Source of the DNA: Mucilaginibacter flavus
GTDB taxonomy: Bacteria; Bacteroidota; Bacteroidia; Sphingobacteriales; Sphingobacteriaceae
Length of the DNA stretch: 64,000 nt
NCBI RefSeq assembly: GCF_030409315.1
Contig: NZ_JAUFPS010000012.1
Coordinates: 47,820 to 111,819, forward strand
Direction: 5' to 3'
Both the position numbers and the translations under genes were made by a program. Of this stretch, positions 9,415 through 17,096 are shown piece by piece (position 1 is the first letter of the stretch; every line of letters begins with the position of its first letter). The notes below the pieces were generated by a model. The model had not been told where the DNA came from. It was given only the letters and a program-made list of their open reading frames with translations, and searched no databases.

Positions 9415-9921
9415 TTACTTATTATTTTTCAGCCTGGTTTCGGCTGTAGTTAAACTCTGATCTATTTCTTTGATCAATTGCTTGTTGGCATCAATTAATT
9501 TAGGGTCGCCTACAAAGTTTGAATCAAACACCACGCGCTTACTTTTCTTTTTGTATTTAAACTCGATGATGTAACGTACAGGTTTTTCCTTACCTGTAGT
9601 ATCACCGGTTTCATTGGAAGGAAAATCCCAGAAGCCCAGGTCGGCTGCCTTGCGGTGCAGGTATAATAAATCATCATCAGTTAACCTAACGTTTAGCTTT
9701 ACCAATGAATCCCTTTTATTGAGATACTGATATTCGCGTGTTTTTGAATCGTATTTGTTTACCAGGCTATCCTTAATACCGTACTGAATTGAAAGCGACT
9801 GAAAATCAGAATAACGGTAAGGCGCATTCTTGATCATCATGCTGTAATAATAAACGCAGTACACTATAAAAGGTACCACAACAACCATGGTTAAGAATAT
9901 TTTTTTTGAAGTTGAAGACAT
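9415..9921 (-). CDS. Membrane-anchored protein of unknown function
   Basis: 168 aa. One hydrophobic segment at about residues 9-27 (IFLTMVVVVPFIVYCVYYY) is followed by a soluble, Lys-rich and beta-prone domain, so it is probably anchored with the domain outside the cytoplasm. I do not recognise a family. A 15-bp direct repeat (9929-9943, 9945-9959) lies immediately upstream. Not obviously linked to the ribosomal genes beside it. Confidence 0.7.
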   Translation of the reverse strand: MSSTSKKIFLTMVVVVPFIVYCVYYYSMMIKNAPYRYSDFQSLSIQYGIKDSLVNKYDSKTREYQYLNKRDSLVKLNVRLTDDDLLYLHRKAADLGFWDFPSNETGDTTGKEKPVRYIIEFKYKKKSKRVVFDSNFVGDPKLIDANKQLIKEIDQSLTTAETRLKNNK

Positions 9922-9928
9922 CTTTTAA

Positions 9929-9959
9929 TTAGTGAATTATTGAGTTAGTGAATTATTGA
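9929..9959. repeat. Two 15-bp direct repeats
   Basis: TTAGTGAATTATTGA occurs at 9929-9943 and 9945-9959, directly upstream of a minus-strand gene. It is A/T-rich with a period of 16. Confidence 0.75.
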
Positions 9960-9970
9960 TTTTATCCATC

Positions 9971-10064
9971 CGTCATTGCGAGGAACGAGGCAATCCCCGA
10001 TTAGCTGAGCAACCATACAAGCCTACTCTATATAGTTGGAGATTGCTTCGTGCCTCGCAATGAC
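9971..10064. repeat. REP-like element, second copy of the 6289 family
   Basis: Arms 9971-9995 and 10041-10064 are near-perfect reverse complements (CGTCATTGCGAGG... / ...CCTCGCAATGAC) around a unique 45-nt centre. It ends about 20 nt before the symporter stop codon on the other strand. Confidence 0.8.
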
Positions 10065-10084
10065 TATTTTTTATTTATTAGGTA

Positions 10085-11482
10085 TTAAATTACTGTATCC
10101 TCTGGCTGTTTTTTTAATTCGCCCTCCCACTTACTTACCACAGCCGTTGCCATTGCGTTACCAAGCACATTGGTTGCCGATCTGCCCATATCCAAAATCG
10201 GATCAATACCTATCAGCAAAAACAATCCGGCTTCGGGGATATTGAACATTGATAACGTACCGGCAATGACCACCAGCGATGCCCGCGGTACGCCTGCAAC
10301 ACCTTTGCTGGTAAGCATCAGTACCAACAGCATGGATAACTGGTGACCAAATGATAAATGAATATCATATGATTGTGCCAGGAACAACGACGCGAAGGTC
10401 ATGTACATCATTGAGCCATCCAGGTTAAAGGAATAACCCAGCGGCAAAACAAAACTTACAATTTTATTGCTGCAGCCAAACTTTTCCAGTTCAACCAAAA
10501 CTTTGGGGTATGCGGCCTCACTTGTAGAAGTACTAAAGGCAATCAGCATGGCATCTTTGATGCTGTTAATTAACCTGAAAACCGGTTTGCGCAACACTAC
10601 AAACCCCGCCAGTATAATTAGAAGCCAAAGCAAAACCAGCGAAAAATAAAACTCGCCTATAAAAATACCATAGGTTGAAAGCACACCAAGTCCCTGTTTG
10701 GCTATTACCGCGGTGATGGCACCAAAAACAGCTAATGGAGCCAATTTCATTACATAACCTGTTATTTTCATGATCACGTGGGCTATGGCATCCATCGCTT
10801 TAATCACTATTTTACCCTGCTCGCCAATGGCAGCCGTGGCGATACCAAAAAACATGGCAAATACCACAATTTGTAATATCTCGTTATCGGCCATTGATTT
10901 GATAAAGCTTGTAGGAAAAACGTGCCCTATAAACTCTACTAATGAAAGTGCCGATTTTTTTATACCGGTATTCAGGTGACTATCCGGTAAAGGCAGGTGC
11001 ATGGTTTTGCCAGGCTCAAACAGGTTAACCAACAACATACCTAACAACAACGAAACCAACGTAGCACTGATAAACCAGAGCATAGTTTTACCGCCAATGC
11101 GCCCAACTGCCTTAATATCCCCTACTTTGGCTACGCCGACAACCAACGTGGTGAATACCAATGGTGCAACCACCATTTTTATCAGGTTAAGGAAAATCTT
11201 ACTTAAAATATTGAAGTATTCCAGCTTATCTTCACGCAGTGTAGTGTTATCCTGTTGGGCTTTTACAAAAGTAGCCCTTTGTGTTTTTAATTGTTTGTAA
11301 ACAGTAGTGGTGGTATCTGCCGATGTGGCTAAACTTTTATCGATACTTTTAATGCCGGCTTCGGCAGTGCTTATATTGGCATTAATACTTTTAATTACAT
11401 TGGTATTGTAAATATTGCCTAATATCACACCCAAAATAAGGGCGATAAAAATATACAGCGTCAGTCTGTTTTTTGTCTGCAT
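10085..11482 (-). CDS. Dicarboxylate/amino acid:cation symporter (DAACS)
   Basis: Inner-membrane sodium- or proton-coupled transporter of the GltP/GltPh/DctA fold for acidic amino acids or C4-dicarboxylates. Visible: serine/threonine-rich HP1 tip (AFSTSTSEAA, 315-324), the NMDGT-equivalent NLDGS at 353-357, and TM8 residues D427, D431 and R434, matching positions that bind the acidic side chain in GltPh. An unusually long hydrophilic segment of about 65 residues (26-90, Thr/Lys-rich) lies between TM1 and TM2. Glutamate, aspartate or succinate/fumarate are all plausible substrates. Confidence 0.9.
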   Translation of the reverse strand: MQTKNRLTLYIFIALILGVILGNIYNTNVIKSINANISTAEAGIKSIDKSLATSADTTTTVYKQLKTQRATFVKAQQDNTTLREDKLEYFNILSKIFLNLIKMVVAPLVFTTLVVGVAKVGDIKAVGRIGGKTMLWFISATLVSLLLGMLLVNLFEPGKTMHLPLPDSHLNTGIKKSALSLVEFIGHVFPTSFIKSMADNEILQIVVFAMFFGIATAAIGEQGKIVIKAMDAIAHVIMKITGYVMKLAPLAVFGAITAVIAKQGLGVLSTYGIFIGEFYFSLVLLWLLIILAGFVVLRKPVFRLINSIKDAMLIAFSTSTSEAAYPKVLVELEKFGCSNKIVSFVLPLGYSFNLDGSMMYMTFASLFLAQSYDIHLSFGHQLSMLLVLMLTSKGVAGVPRASLVVIAGTLSMFNIPEAGLFLLIGIDPILDMGRSATNVLGNAMATAVVSKWEGELKKQPEDTVI

Positions 11483-11505
11483 CGATTTTTTTGAAGCCGT
11501 AAAAG

Positions 11506-11632
11506 TACGGAAAAAATAGAATCAAGAATTAAGAGTCAAGAACCAAGATAAAAATATGTAACGCAGGTCAAACGAGCGGCACTTTCCTGTCTTAACTCTT
11601 GATTCTTGTCTCTTGATTCTATTTTTTCCGTA
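11506..11632. repeat. Inverted AGAATCA-heptamer repeat with 22-bp perfect arms
   Basis: Bases 11506-11527 and 11611-11632 are perfect reverse complements. Inside them run 7-bp units (AGAATCA, AGAATTA, AGAGTCA, AGAACCA) at 11519-11550 and their complements at 11588-11618. It fills the gap between two divergent genes, so it probably overlaps the promoters of both. Confidence 0.8.
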
Positions 11633-11654
11633 TTTTGGCTCAATTAACAACAGA

Positions 11655-12182
11655 ATGACGGTTACTACCTACGGATTGCAGCATATCAAAAAGGAAATTC
11701 AGCACCTGCCCAATGAGCAGGTTGCCGAGTTATTGTTGCGACTGGCCCGTTATAAAAAAGAAAATAAAGAGCTGTTGGCCTACCTTTTATTTGAAGCACA
11801 TGACGAGGCCGGCTTTATTGAAAAGGTTAAAGCTGAAGCGGGTTTTATGTTTAGTCAGTTGCCTTCGTTAAGTTACAACGCGGCTAAAGGCATGCGTAAA
11901 ATTTTACGGCTGCTGGGTAAGTACACCAAGTTTATGGCATCAAAAACTGCAGAGATAGAACTATTGCTAAACTTTTGCAGCAATTACCTGGAATACGCCG
12001 ACAGGCGCACATCGTACAAACCCATCAGACTAATATTAACCCGGCAGGTTGAAAAGGTGCGGGGGCTGATAGGCAAATTGCATGAAGATCTCCAATATGA
12101 CTATGCCGATACCTACAATACGTTAATAGCCGACGCCGAGAAAAAATTGAACTGGTTTAAAAAGAGTGATTACCCGTTGTAA
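11655..12182 (+). CDS. Hypothetical helical protein
   Basis: 175 aa from the ATG at 11655 (MTVTTYGLQHIKKEIQHL). An upstream in-frame ATG at 11613 lies in repeat DNA and is rejected. Soluble, basic and predicted mainly helical, with no signal peptide or membrane segment and no motif I can name. It precedes the sigma-factor gene by 43 nt on the same strand and may share its transcript. Confidence 0.7.
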   Translation: MTVTTYGLQHIKKEIQHLPNEQVAELLLRLARYKKENKELLAYLLFEAHDEAGFIEKVKAEAGFMFSQLPSLSYNAAKGMRKILRLLGKYTKFMASKTAEIELLLNFCSNYLEYADRRTSYKPIRLILTRQVEKVRGLIGKLHEDLQYDYADTYNTLIADAEKKLNWFKKSDYPL

Positions 12183-12225
12183 CATATTTACCTGCCGGTA
12201 ATCTAAAATAAAAAATCTATTAACA

Positions 12226-12723
12226 GTGGCCAACAAAGAAGCAGCATTCAAGCAAATATATGAAGCTAATTCTAAAAAGATATTTCACCTGTGCTATGGT
12301 TATACCGGCGATGATGATGCCGCGAACGACCTTTTACAGGAAACCTTTTTAAAAGTATGGCAAAACCTGGATAAATTCCGCAACCAGGCCATGATCTCTA
12401 CCTGGATCTATCGTATTGCGGTAAATACCTGTTTAACCTACCTCCGATCAGAGAAGCGACAGGCTAAAGACGAACTTACCGAACAAATAGCCGAAACAAA
12501 ACGAGAGGAGTTTTCTGAGAAGAATGAACAGGTGGCGCTTTTATATAAATGTATATCTAAACTGGAAGAATCAGAAAGAATTATTATAACATTGGTACTT
12601 GATGAGGTACCGTACCCCGAAATAGCAGACGTTTCGGGTATATCGGAAGGGAATCTGAGGGTGAAAATTTATCGTATTAAACAAAAGTTAACAGAATTAT
12701 ATAACCAGTATGAAAGACTTTGA
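12226..12723 (+). CDS. ECF-type RNA polymerase sigma factor
   Basis: 165 aa, GTG start. Region 2 (about 10-80) has the ECF pattern NDLLQETFLKVWQNLDKF and STWIYRIAVNTCL. Region 4 (about 105-160) holds the helix-turn-helix YPEIADVSGISEGNLRVKIYRIKQKL. There is no sigma-1.1 or region 3, as expected of group 4 sigma factors. The next gene overlaps it by 14 nt and encodes a membrane protein, the usual place for an anti-sigma factor. It would direct polymerase to a stress regulon that cannot be named from sequence. Confidence 0.92.
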   Translation: MANKEAAFKQIYEANSKKIFHLCYGYTGDDDAANDLLQETFLKVWQNLDKFRNQAMISTWIYRIAVNTCLTYLRSEKRQAKDELTEQIAETKREEFSEKNEQVALLYKCISKLEESERIIITLVLDEVPYPEIADVSGISEGNLRVKIYRIKQKLTELYNQYERL

Positions 12724-13300
12724 TCATTTGATGTCGGTTTGGCAGGGACAGCCAAAGCAAGATCAGCTTTCAGTGGATGAGGTGCTGAAGCAGGTAAAGA
12801 AGGGAATTCGCAGCATAACTAATAAGTTGTACTGGACAATAGTGGCTATGGTGGCTATCACCATATTTGCGGCCATCGTAACATTTTTTCTGGCGTTTAA
12901 ATCAACGGTTACAACGGCCGGTATATTAATAGTATTGGTTACCATGTTAATGTACCTGTCATTAACCGTAAGGCATTACCACATTTTGGGCAAGCATGAT
13001 GCTACCCTTAATCCATCAGAATATTTAGAAAGCTTAAAAGAATACCAAAAAACACGCTCAAGGGTGATTGGCTGGTTTTATTACATCTATATACTGCTCA
13101 TCAGCACGGGGCTTGCCTTATATTTTATTGAGGTATTGGAACATTCATCCACGGCGTTTAAAATAGGCACTTACAGTTCGATTATCGTTTGGTTTTTATT
13201 TACCACCTTTTACTTAAAGCCCCGTATGTTTAAAAACGAGGAGGAAAAACTAAACCTGATGATAGATAGATTGGTAAGATTGAAAGAACAGTTCAATTAA
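12710..13300 (+). CDS. Four-TM membrane protein, possible anti-sigma partner
   Basis: 196 aa. A soluble N-terminal segment of about 40 residues begins with MKDFDHLMSVWQGQPKQD. Four hydrophobic helices follow (about 42-64, 70-88, 118-138, 150-168) and a charged C-terminus. It starts inside the end of the sigma-factor gene (14-nt overlap), which implies translational coupling. Position and the short cytosolic N-terminus suggest it binds the sigma factor, but there is no recognisable zinc anti-sigma motif, so the role is inferred from context. Confidence 0.75.
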   Translation: MKDFDHLMSVWQGQPKQDQLSVDEVLKQVKKGIRSITNKLYWTIVAMVAITIFAAIVTFFLAFKSTVTTAGILIVLVTMLMYLSLTVRHYHILGKHDATLNPSEYLESLKEYQKTRSRVIGWFYYIYILLISTGLALYFIEVLEHSSTAFKIGTYSSIIVWFLFTTFYLKPRMFKNEEEKLNLMIDRLVRLKEQFN

Positions 13301-13330
13301 GTATTATTGCGCCGTAATTTTTAATAAAGA

Positions 13331-13858
13331 ATGACGGACAATACCATTAAGCTTCACAAAGTAACCCCGGCAGATGCCGGCGCCCTGCTTACCATAAGCC
13401 GGGATACTTTTTATTATTTCTTCGGTCCGTTAAACGAGCCGGCTAATATGGATGCGTACGCTGCCAAAGCGTTTACCCCAGAACGCATTCGCTCCGAAAT
13501 TGAAAACCCTCACTCCCAATTTTATTTCGCGTTAGTTGATGGCGAGGTAGCAGGCTATCTTAAACTGAATTTTGAGGATGCCCAATCTGAATTTCAGGAT
13601 AAGGATGCCTTGGAAGTTGAACGCATTTACGTATCAAAAGAGCATCATGGCAAAAAAATTGGCCAGTATCTTTTAAATTTCGCCACCCAAACAGCCATCG
13701 ATTTAAATATGAATTACATTTGGCTTGGCGTTTGGGAACACAACCACAACGCTATAGGTTTTTACCAGCACAACGGTTTTACTTTATTTGCCAACCATCC
13801 GTTTATGCTGGGCAGCGATTTGCAGAATGATCTGCTGATGAAAAAGGAGCTTAAATAA
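13331..13858 (+). CDS. GNAT-family N-acetyltransferase
   Basis: 175-aa cytosolic acetyltransferase. The acetyl-CoA-binding motif A is seen as VERIYVSKEHHGKKIGQYLLNFA (about 96-118), with the beta5/alpha4 part GFYQHNGF (about 147-154). The substrate is unknown. Similar small Bacteroidota GNATs are often annotated by resemblance to spermidine acetyltransferases, but nothing here proves it. Its stop codon directly abuts the stop of the convergent response-regulator gene with zero bases between. Confidence 0.88.
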   Translation: MTDNTIKLHKVTPADAGALLTISRDTFYYFFGPLNEPANMDAYAAKAFTPERIRSEIENPHSQFYFALVDGEVAGYLKLNFEDAQSEFQDKDALEVERIYVSKEHHGKKIGQYLLNFATQTAIDLNMNYIWLGVWEHNHNAIGFYQHNGFTLFANHPFMLGSDLQNDLLMKKELK

Positions 13859-14560
13859 TCAAAGCTTATTTTGATTGATGAGGTTATGAATTACCTGCTC
13901 TCGTAATTGCCTGCTTATAGGTACCTGGTGCCCGTCGATATTTAAGGTATTACCTTCTATGGAAGATACCTTTCCCCTCGCTATAATGTAAGATTTATGT
14001 GTTTGCAAAAAATTACGCTGAGGTAGTTTATCGGCAAAGGCTTTTAAAGTGCTGTGGGTAATAACCTTGCGGGTTGTGGTATAAATTTCAAGGTAGTTTT
14101 CCATCCCTTTAATATAAAGCACATCTTCAAACATTATTTTTTCCAGCTTACCCTCGCTCTTTACAAACAGGTAGGTGGCTTCAGATTGATTGTTCGTCAA
14201 ATCGAAATAATCTTTGGCCTTAAACGCGGCCTTCATAAAGCGCTCAAAAGAAATTGGTTTAAGCAGGTAATCTAACACATCCAAATCAAAACCATCGGTA
14301 GCATATTCTTTAAACGCGGTGGTAAAGATCACTTTTGGCGGTTTGGGCAATGATTTAATAAAATCCACGCCGTTTAAATGGGGCATCTGGATATCCAAAA
14401 AAAGTAAGTCGACAGGGTGCTGCAACAGCATCGTGCCTAATTCCATGGCATCCTCGCATTGCGTCTTCAAATCTAAAAAATTGGCTTTGGCAACGTAGCC
14501 TTCCAATCCTTTACGGGCAAAGGGTTCATCATCGGTAATAATGCAGGTGATGGGCTTCAT
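13859..14560 (-). CDS. LytTR-family response regulator
   Basis: 233 aa from the ATG at 14560 (MKPITCIITDDEPFARKG); an in-frame start 12 codons earlier would lie in the kinase gene and is less likely. Receiver domain 1-115 with acidic pocket D10-D11, phospho-acceptor D56 (FLDIQMP), T80 and K101. LytTR DNA-binding domain about 130-230 (LYIKGMENYLEIYTT, FLQTHKSYIIA). Its start codon overlaps the stop of the kinase gene (ATGA), so the two are translationally coupled. Targets are not visible. Confidence 0.93.
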   Translation of the reverse strand: MKPITCIITDDEPFARKGLEGYVAKANFLDLKTQCEDAMELGTMLLQHPVDLLFLDIQMPHLNGVDFIKSLPKPPKVIFTTAFKEYATDGFDLDVLDYLLKPISFERFMKAAFKAKDYFDLTNNQSEATYLFVKSEGKLEKIMFEDVLYIKGMENYLEIYTTTRKVITHSTLKAFADKLPQRNFLQTHKSYIIARGKVSSIEGNTLNIDGHQVPISRQLREQVIHNLINQNKL

Positions 14561-15603
14561 GCTTGAAGTTTTAATTTTAATTCGGCCATATAACAATCAT
14601 CCTGCAAACCGGCAGCTAACTGGTGCTTGTCCGGATAAAGCAAATGTAACCTGCGTCTTAAATTTTCCAGCCCTATTCCGCCAAATTCATTTGATAACTT
14701 AACCATATCTGGCACATGGTTACTTACCGCAAAAACAACCTCGTTATCGATAAGCCTTGCGCTGATATTTAATTGATACTTCCCCCCTACGTACTTAAAA
14801 GCGTTTTCTACCAGGGGCAGCATCAACAGGGGATAAATTTGCTGATCAGTCAAATGCGGATCGAAGTTTACCTGTAATTGCATTTTACTACTTGCCCTTA
14901 TCGTTTGCAGTTCAATATAATCGCCAAGGTACTTTAACTCCTGTTGTATAGGCACCAACAGTTGTTGGTCATATAGCTGATAACGCAACAGGTTTGATAG
15001 CAACTCTGTGCTTTTTTTTGCCCCTGGCACATCTTCATCCATCTGAAAATAAATGGTATTTAAAGCATTGAACAACAAATGAGGGTGATATTGAGCTTTT
15101 AAAAACTTCAGTTCGGTTTCCAGTTGATCATTAGTCAGTTTTTCTAATTGAACCTTATTCAATACGTAAGCCTTTAGCCAGGTACTGCTTCGGGCCATGC
15201 CGTAATAAACAATGGCGTAAAGCGTGGGGATCATGTTAATGTCGGCAACATCGGCCCAGGGCATCAGCTCTAAACCCTGAGTGCTGTGCAAACCTATGTC
15301 CATTGGCATAAATATCAGGTTCACCAGTATAATATTTGCCCCTACCAATATGGCCAGCTCCTTTACCACGCCCTTGTAAGAAAGCTGTACCGCCCAGCAC
15401 CTATCATAATACCTGAAAAGCCATTCAAAAATATAGATGGCCGAATAGCCTACTAATATAGAGCATGCCATTTCAATGGCATTGATATAAAATTCCCTTT
15501 CCCAAAAATGCTGACCAATATCGGTATCATGCAACAGCCTAACAGTAAAATATACCAATAGGCCATATAATGCAGGAAAAATATACTTTCTGAAAAACCT
15601 CAT
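14557..15603 (-). CDS. Sensor histidine kinase, LytS/YpdA type
   Basis: 348 aa. The N-terminal half has about four membrane helices (5-25, 38-62, 80-105, 118-140) without a recognisable sensor domain. A His_kinase segment (PF06580 type) follows, with the acceptor region LKAQYHPHLLFNALN, then a HATPase domain with N box LVENAFKYV and G box GGIGLENLRRR. It pairs with the LytTR regulator through the ATGA overlap. Together they form a membrane two-component system of the kind common in Bacteroidota. The signal is unknown. Confidence 0.92.
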   Translation of the reverse strand: MRFFRKYIFPALYGLLVYFTVRLLHDTDIGQHFWEREFYINAIEMACSILVGYSAIYIFEWLFRYYDRCWAVQLSYKGVVKELAILVGANIILVNLIFMPMDIGLHSTQGLELMPWADVADINMIPTLYAIVYYGMARSSTWLKAYVLNKVQLEKLTNDQLETELKFLKAQYHPHLLFNALNTIYFQMDEDVPGAKKSTELLSNLLRYQLYDQQLLVPIQQELKYLGDYIELQTIRASSKMQLQVNFDPHLTDQQIYPLLMLPLVENAFKYVGGKYQLNISARLIDNEVVFAVSNHVPDMVKLSNEFGGIGLENLRRRLHLLYPDKHQLAAGLQDDCYMAELKLKLQA

Positions 15604-15606
15604 TTT

Positions 15607-15647
15607 TGAATAAGAGTCAAGAATTAAGAATCAAGAGTTAAGACTAA
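15607..15647. repeat. AGAATCA-family heptamer tract
   Basis: Consecutive 7-bp units AGAGTCA, AGAATTA, AGAATCA, AGAGTTA, AGACTAAG lie directly upstream of the kinase gene. It is the same family as 11506-11632, 15766-15798, 17044-17078 and 28783-28806. Confidence 0.75.
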
Positions 15648-15718
15648 GATCGTAATTTGATTGTGTTTAAGGTATGATAATTGTTTTGCTTTCCAAGAAT
15701 CTGCAATTACCGTAATAT

Positions 15719-16948
15719 CTATACTGCAAGAGACTCTCCTACTCGCGGGTTCGATGCAACACTGCTGTCTTGATTCTTAACTCTAACCTCTTGATTCTTC
15801 CCCAAAGGCTTCATGCCAAACAGAAACCGGGTTAAGGCATAGGGTTTTATAAATAAATGGTAAGTAAGCGTAGTTACAAAAAATGTAATACCCACGGTAT
15901 AAATGTATTTAGAAAGGATACTTTCATTTTGCGTTTGCACTATGTAATACGCTATTAAAACAATAACCGTTTGATGGAGGATATAAAAGGGATATACCGC
16001 CTGGTTTAGATAGTTTAATGTTTTATGGGGGCGGTTTAGGTAACATTTACCATAACCCACCAATGCCAATACCCAGCCCCATGCAATTGTTGGTCTTAAG
16101 GCTGTAAAAGCGTATGAAAAACCAATATATTGAAAAGGCCAGCCGGGATGTTCTGGTTCAATGCCGTTCCAGCGCATTACTTCCCAGGTTATCAAACTTA
16201 AAAAACCAATGGCTAAGGCAAAGTGGCGGTTGCGTTCCAGGCTGTCCATCAGTTTGGGTTGAAGGATACAAATAAAACCTGCCAAAACAAACAATAACCA
16301 GTATATAAAGTAGCTGCCATCATGAATCAGATCGTTGGTTTCGGGCAAATCCCAACTGGTAAAAGTAAACCACAAAATTCCGGGTAGCGCTAAAACGTAA
16401 ACCCATTTCCCACGGGCTAAAAATGTCAGACTTCGTTTAAAACCTTCGCTTTTAGGCGATACCATCCAGGCAAACGCGGGCGCGAATATCAAATCGTAAA
16501 TAAACAAATAGGCAATAAACCAAAGGTGGTGCCAACTAAAACTTCCTTTAGGATAAGGCACAAAATTAAACACACTTGCATAAAAATGCCAGTAACTGCC
16601 TTGATAACCATGGGCGATGCGTTCCATGTAAATTTGCGGCGGCACAATGATAAACATGCCCACTAACAGCGGTATAAAAAGCCTGCGGAAACGTAAGCCG
16701 ATGAAGTTTAAAGTAGATCGCCGCTGCATCATGTAGTAACTCACGGTACCAGAAATAAAAAAGAGCAGCGGCATCCTGAAAAGGTGCAAAAAATGATTCG
16801 ATTCCATCATCAGGTTACTGGTTTGGTCATTTTTGATATGCCAGCCATCTTCGGCCACAAATGGCATAGCCGAATGAAAAAACAATACACCAATAATGGA
16901 TATAATCCTGAGCCAATCAAGGTAGGTTTGTCGTTGTGTGGTTTCCAT
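15719..16948 (-). CDS. Acyltransferase 3 family membrane protein
   Basis: 409 aa from the ATG at 16948 (METTQRQTYLDWLRII). A longer reading to 17032 adds 28 hydrophobic residues before the family's usual start and is rejected. About ten membrane helices; the family motif LDWLR...FFHSAMPF near 10-32 carries the conserved Arg and His. Such enzymes O-acylate glycans or other envelope molecules at the inner membrane (OpgC-like). The last ~20 residues (from about QEVRVKNQDSS) are encoded by an AGAATCA-type heptamer tract, so the normal C-terminus appears replaced or extended by repeat DNA. Confidence 0.85.
   Translation of the reverse strand: METTQRQTYLDWLRIISIIGVLFFHSAMPFVAEDGWHIKNDQTSNLMMESNHFLHLFRMPLLFFISGTVSYYMMQRRSTLNFIGLRFRRLFIPLLVGMFIIVPPQIYMERIAHGYQGSYWHFYASVFNFVPYPKGSFSWHHLWFIAYLFIYDLIFAPAFAWMVSPKSEGFKRSLTFLARGKWVYVLALPGILWFTFTSWDLPETNDLIHDGSYFIYWLLFVLAGFICILQPKLMDSLERNRHFALAIGFLSLITWEVMRWNGIEPEHPGWPFQYIGFSYAFTALRPTIAWGWVLALVGYGKCYLNRPHKTLNYLNQAVYPFYILHQTVIVLIAYYIVQTQNESILSKYIYTVGITFFVTTLTYHLFIKPYALTRFLFGMKPLGKNQEVRVKNQDSSVASNPRVGESLAV
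15766..15798. repeat. Heptamer tract inside a coding end
   Basis: Units TTGATTC, TTAACTC, TAACCTC, TTGATTC are the reverse complement of the AGAATCA family. They lie within the last codons of the acyltransferase gene. Confidence 0.7.
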
Positions 16949-17043
16949 AACTTGTTCTTTTTTTAACAAAAGAACCAAGCAGCAACCACCCGGTAAAAAT
17001 ATTTTGACCAATGGTAGCAAAGCTTTGACCAACGGCGGTTAGA

Positions 17044-17078
17044 AGAGGCAAGATATTAGAATCAAGAGTTAAGACCTT
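17044..17078. repeat. AGAATCA-family heptamer tract
   Basis: Units AGAGGCA, AGATATT, AGAATCA, AGAGTTA, AGACCTT lie between dinB and the acyltransferase gene. With 15766-15798 they form an inverted pair that encloses the acyltransferase gene. Confidence 0.7.
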
Positions 17079-17096
17079 ATTGAATCTTTACTCCTA

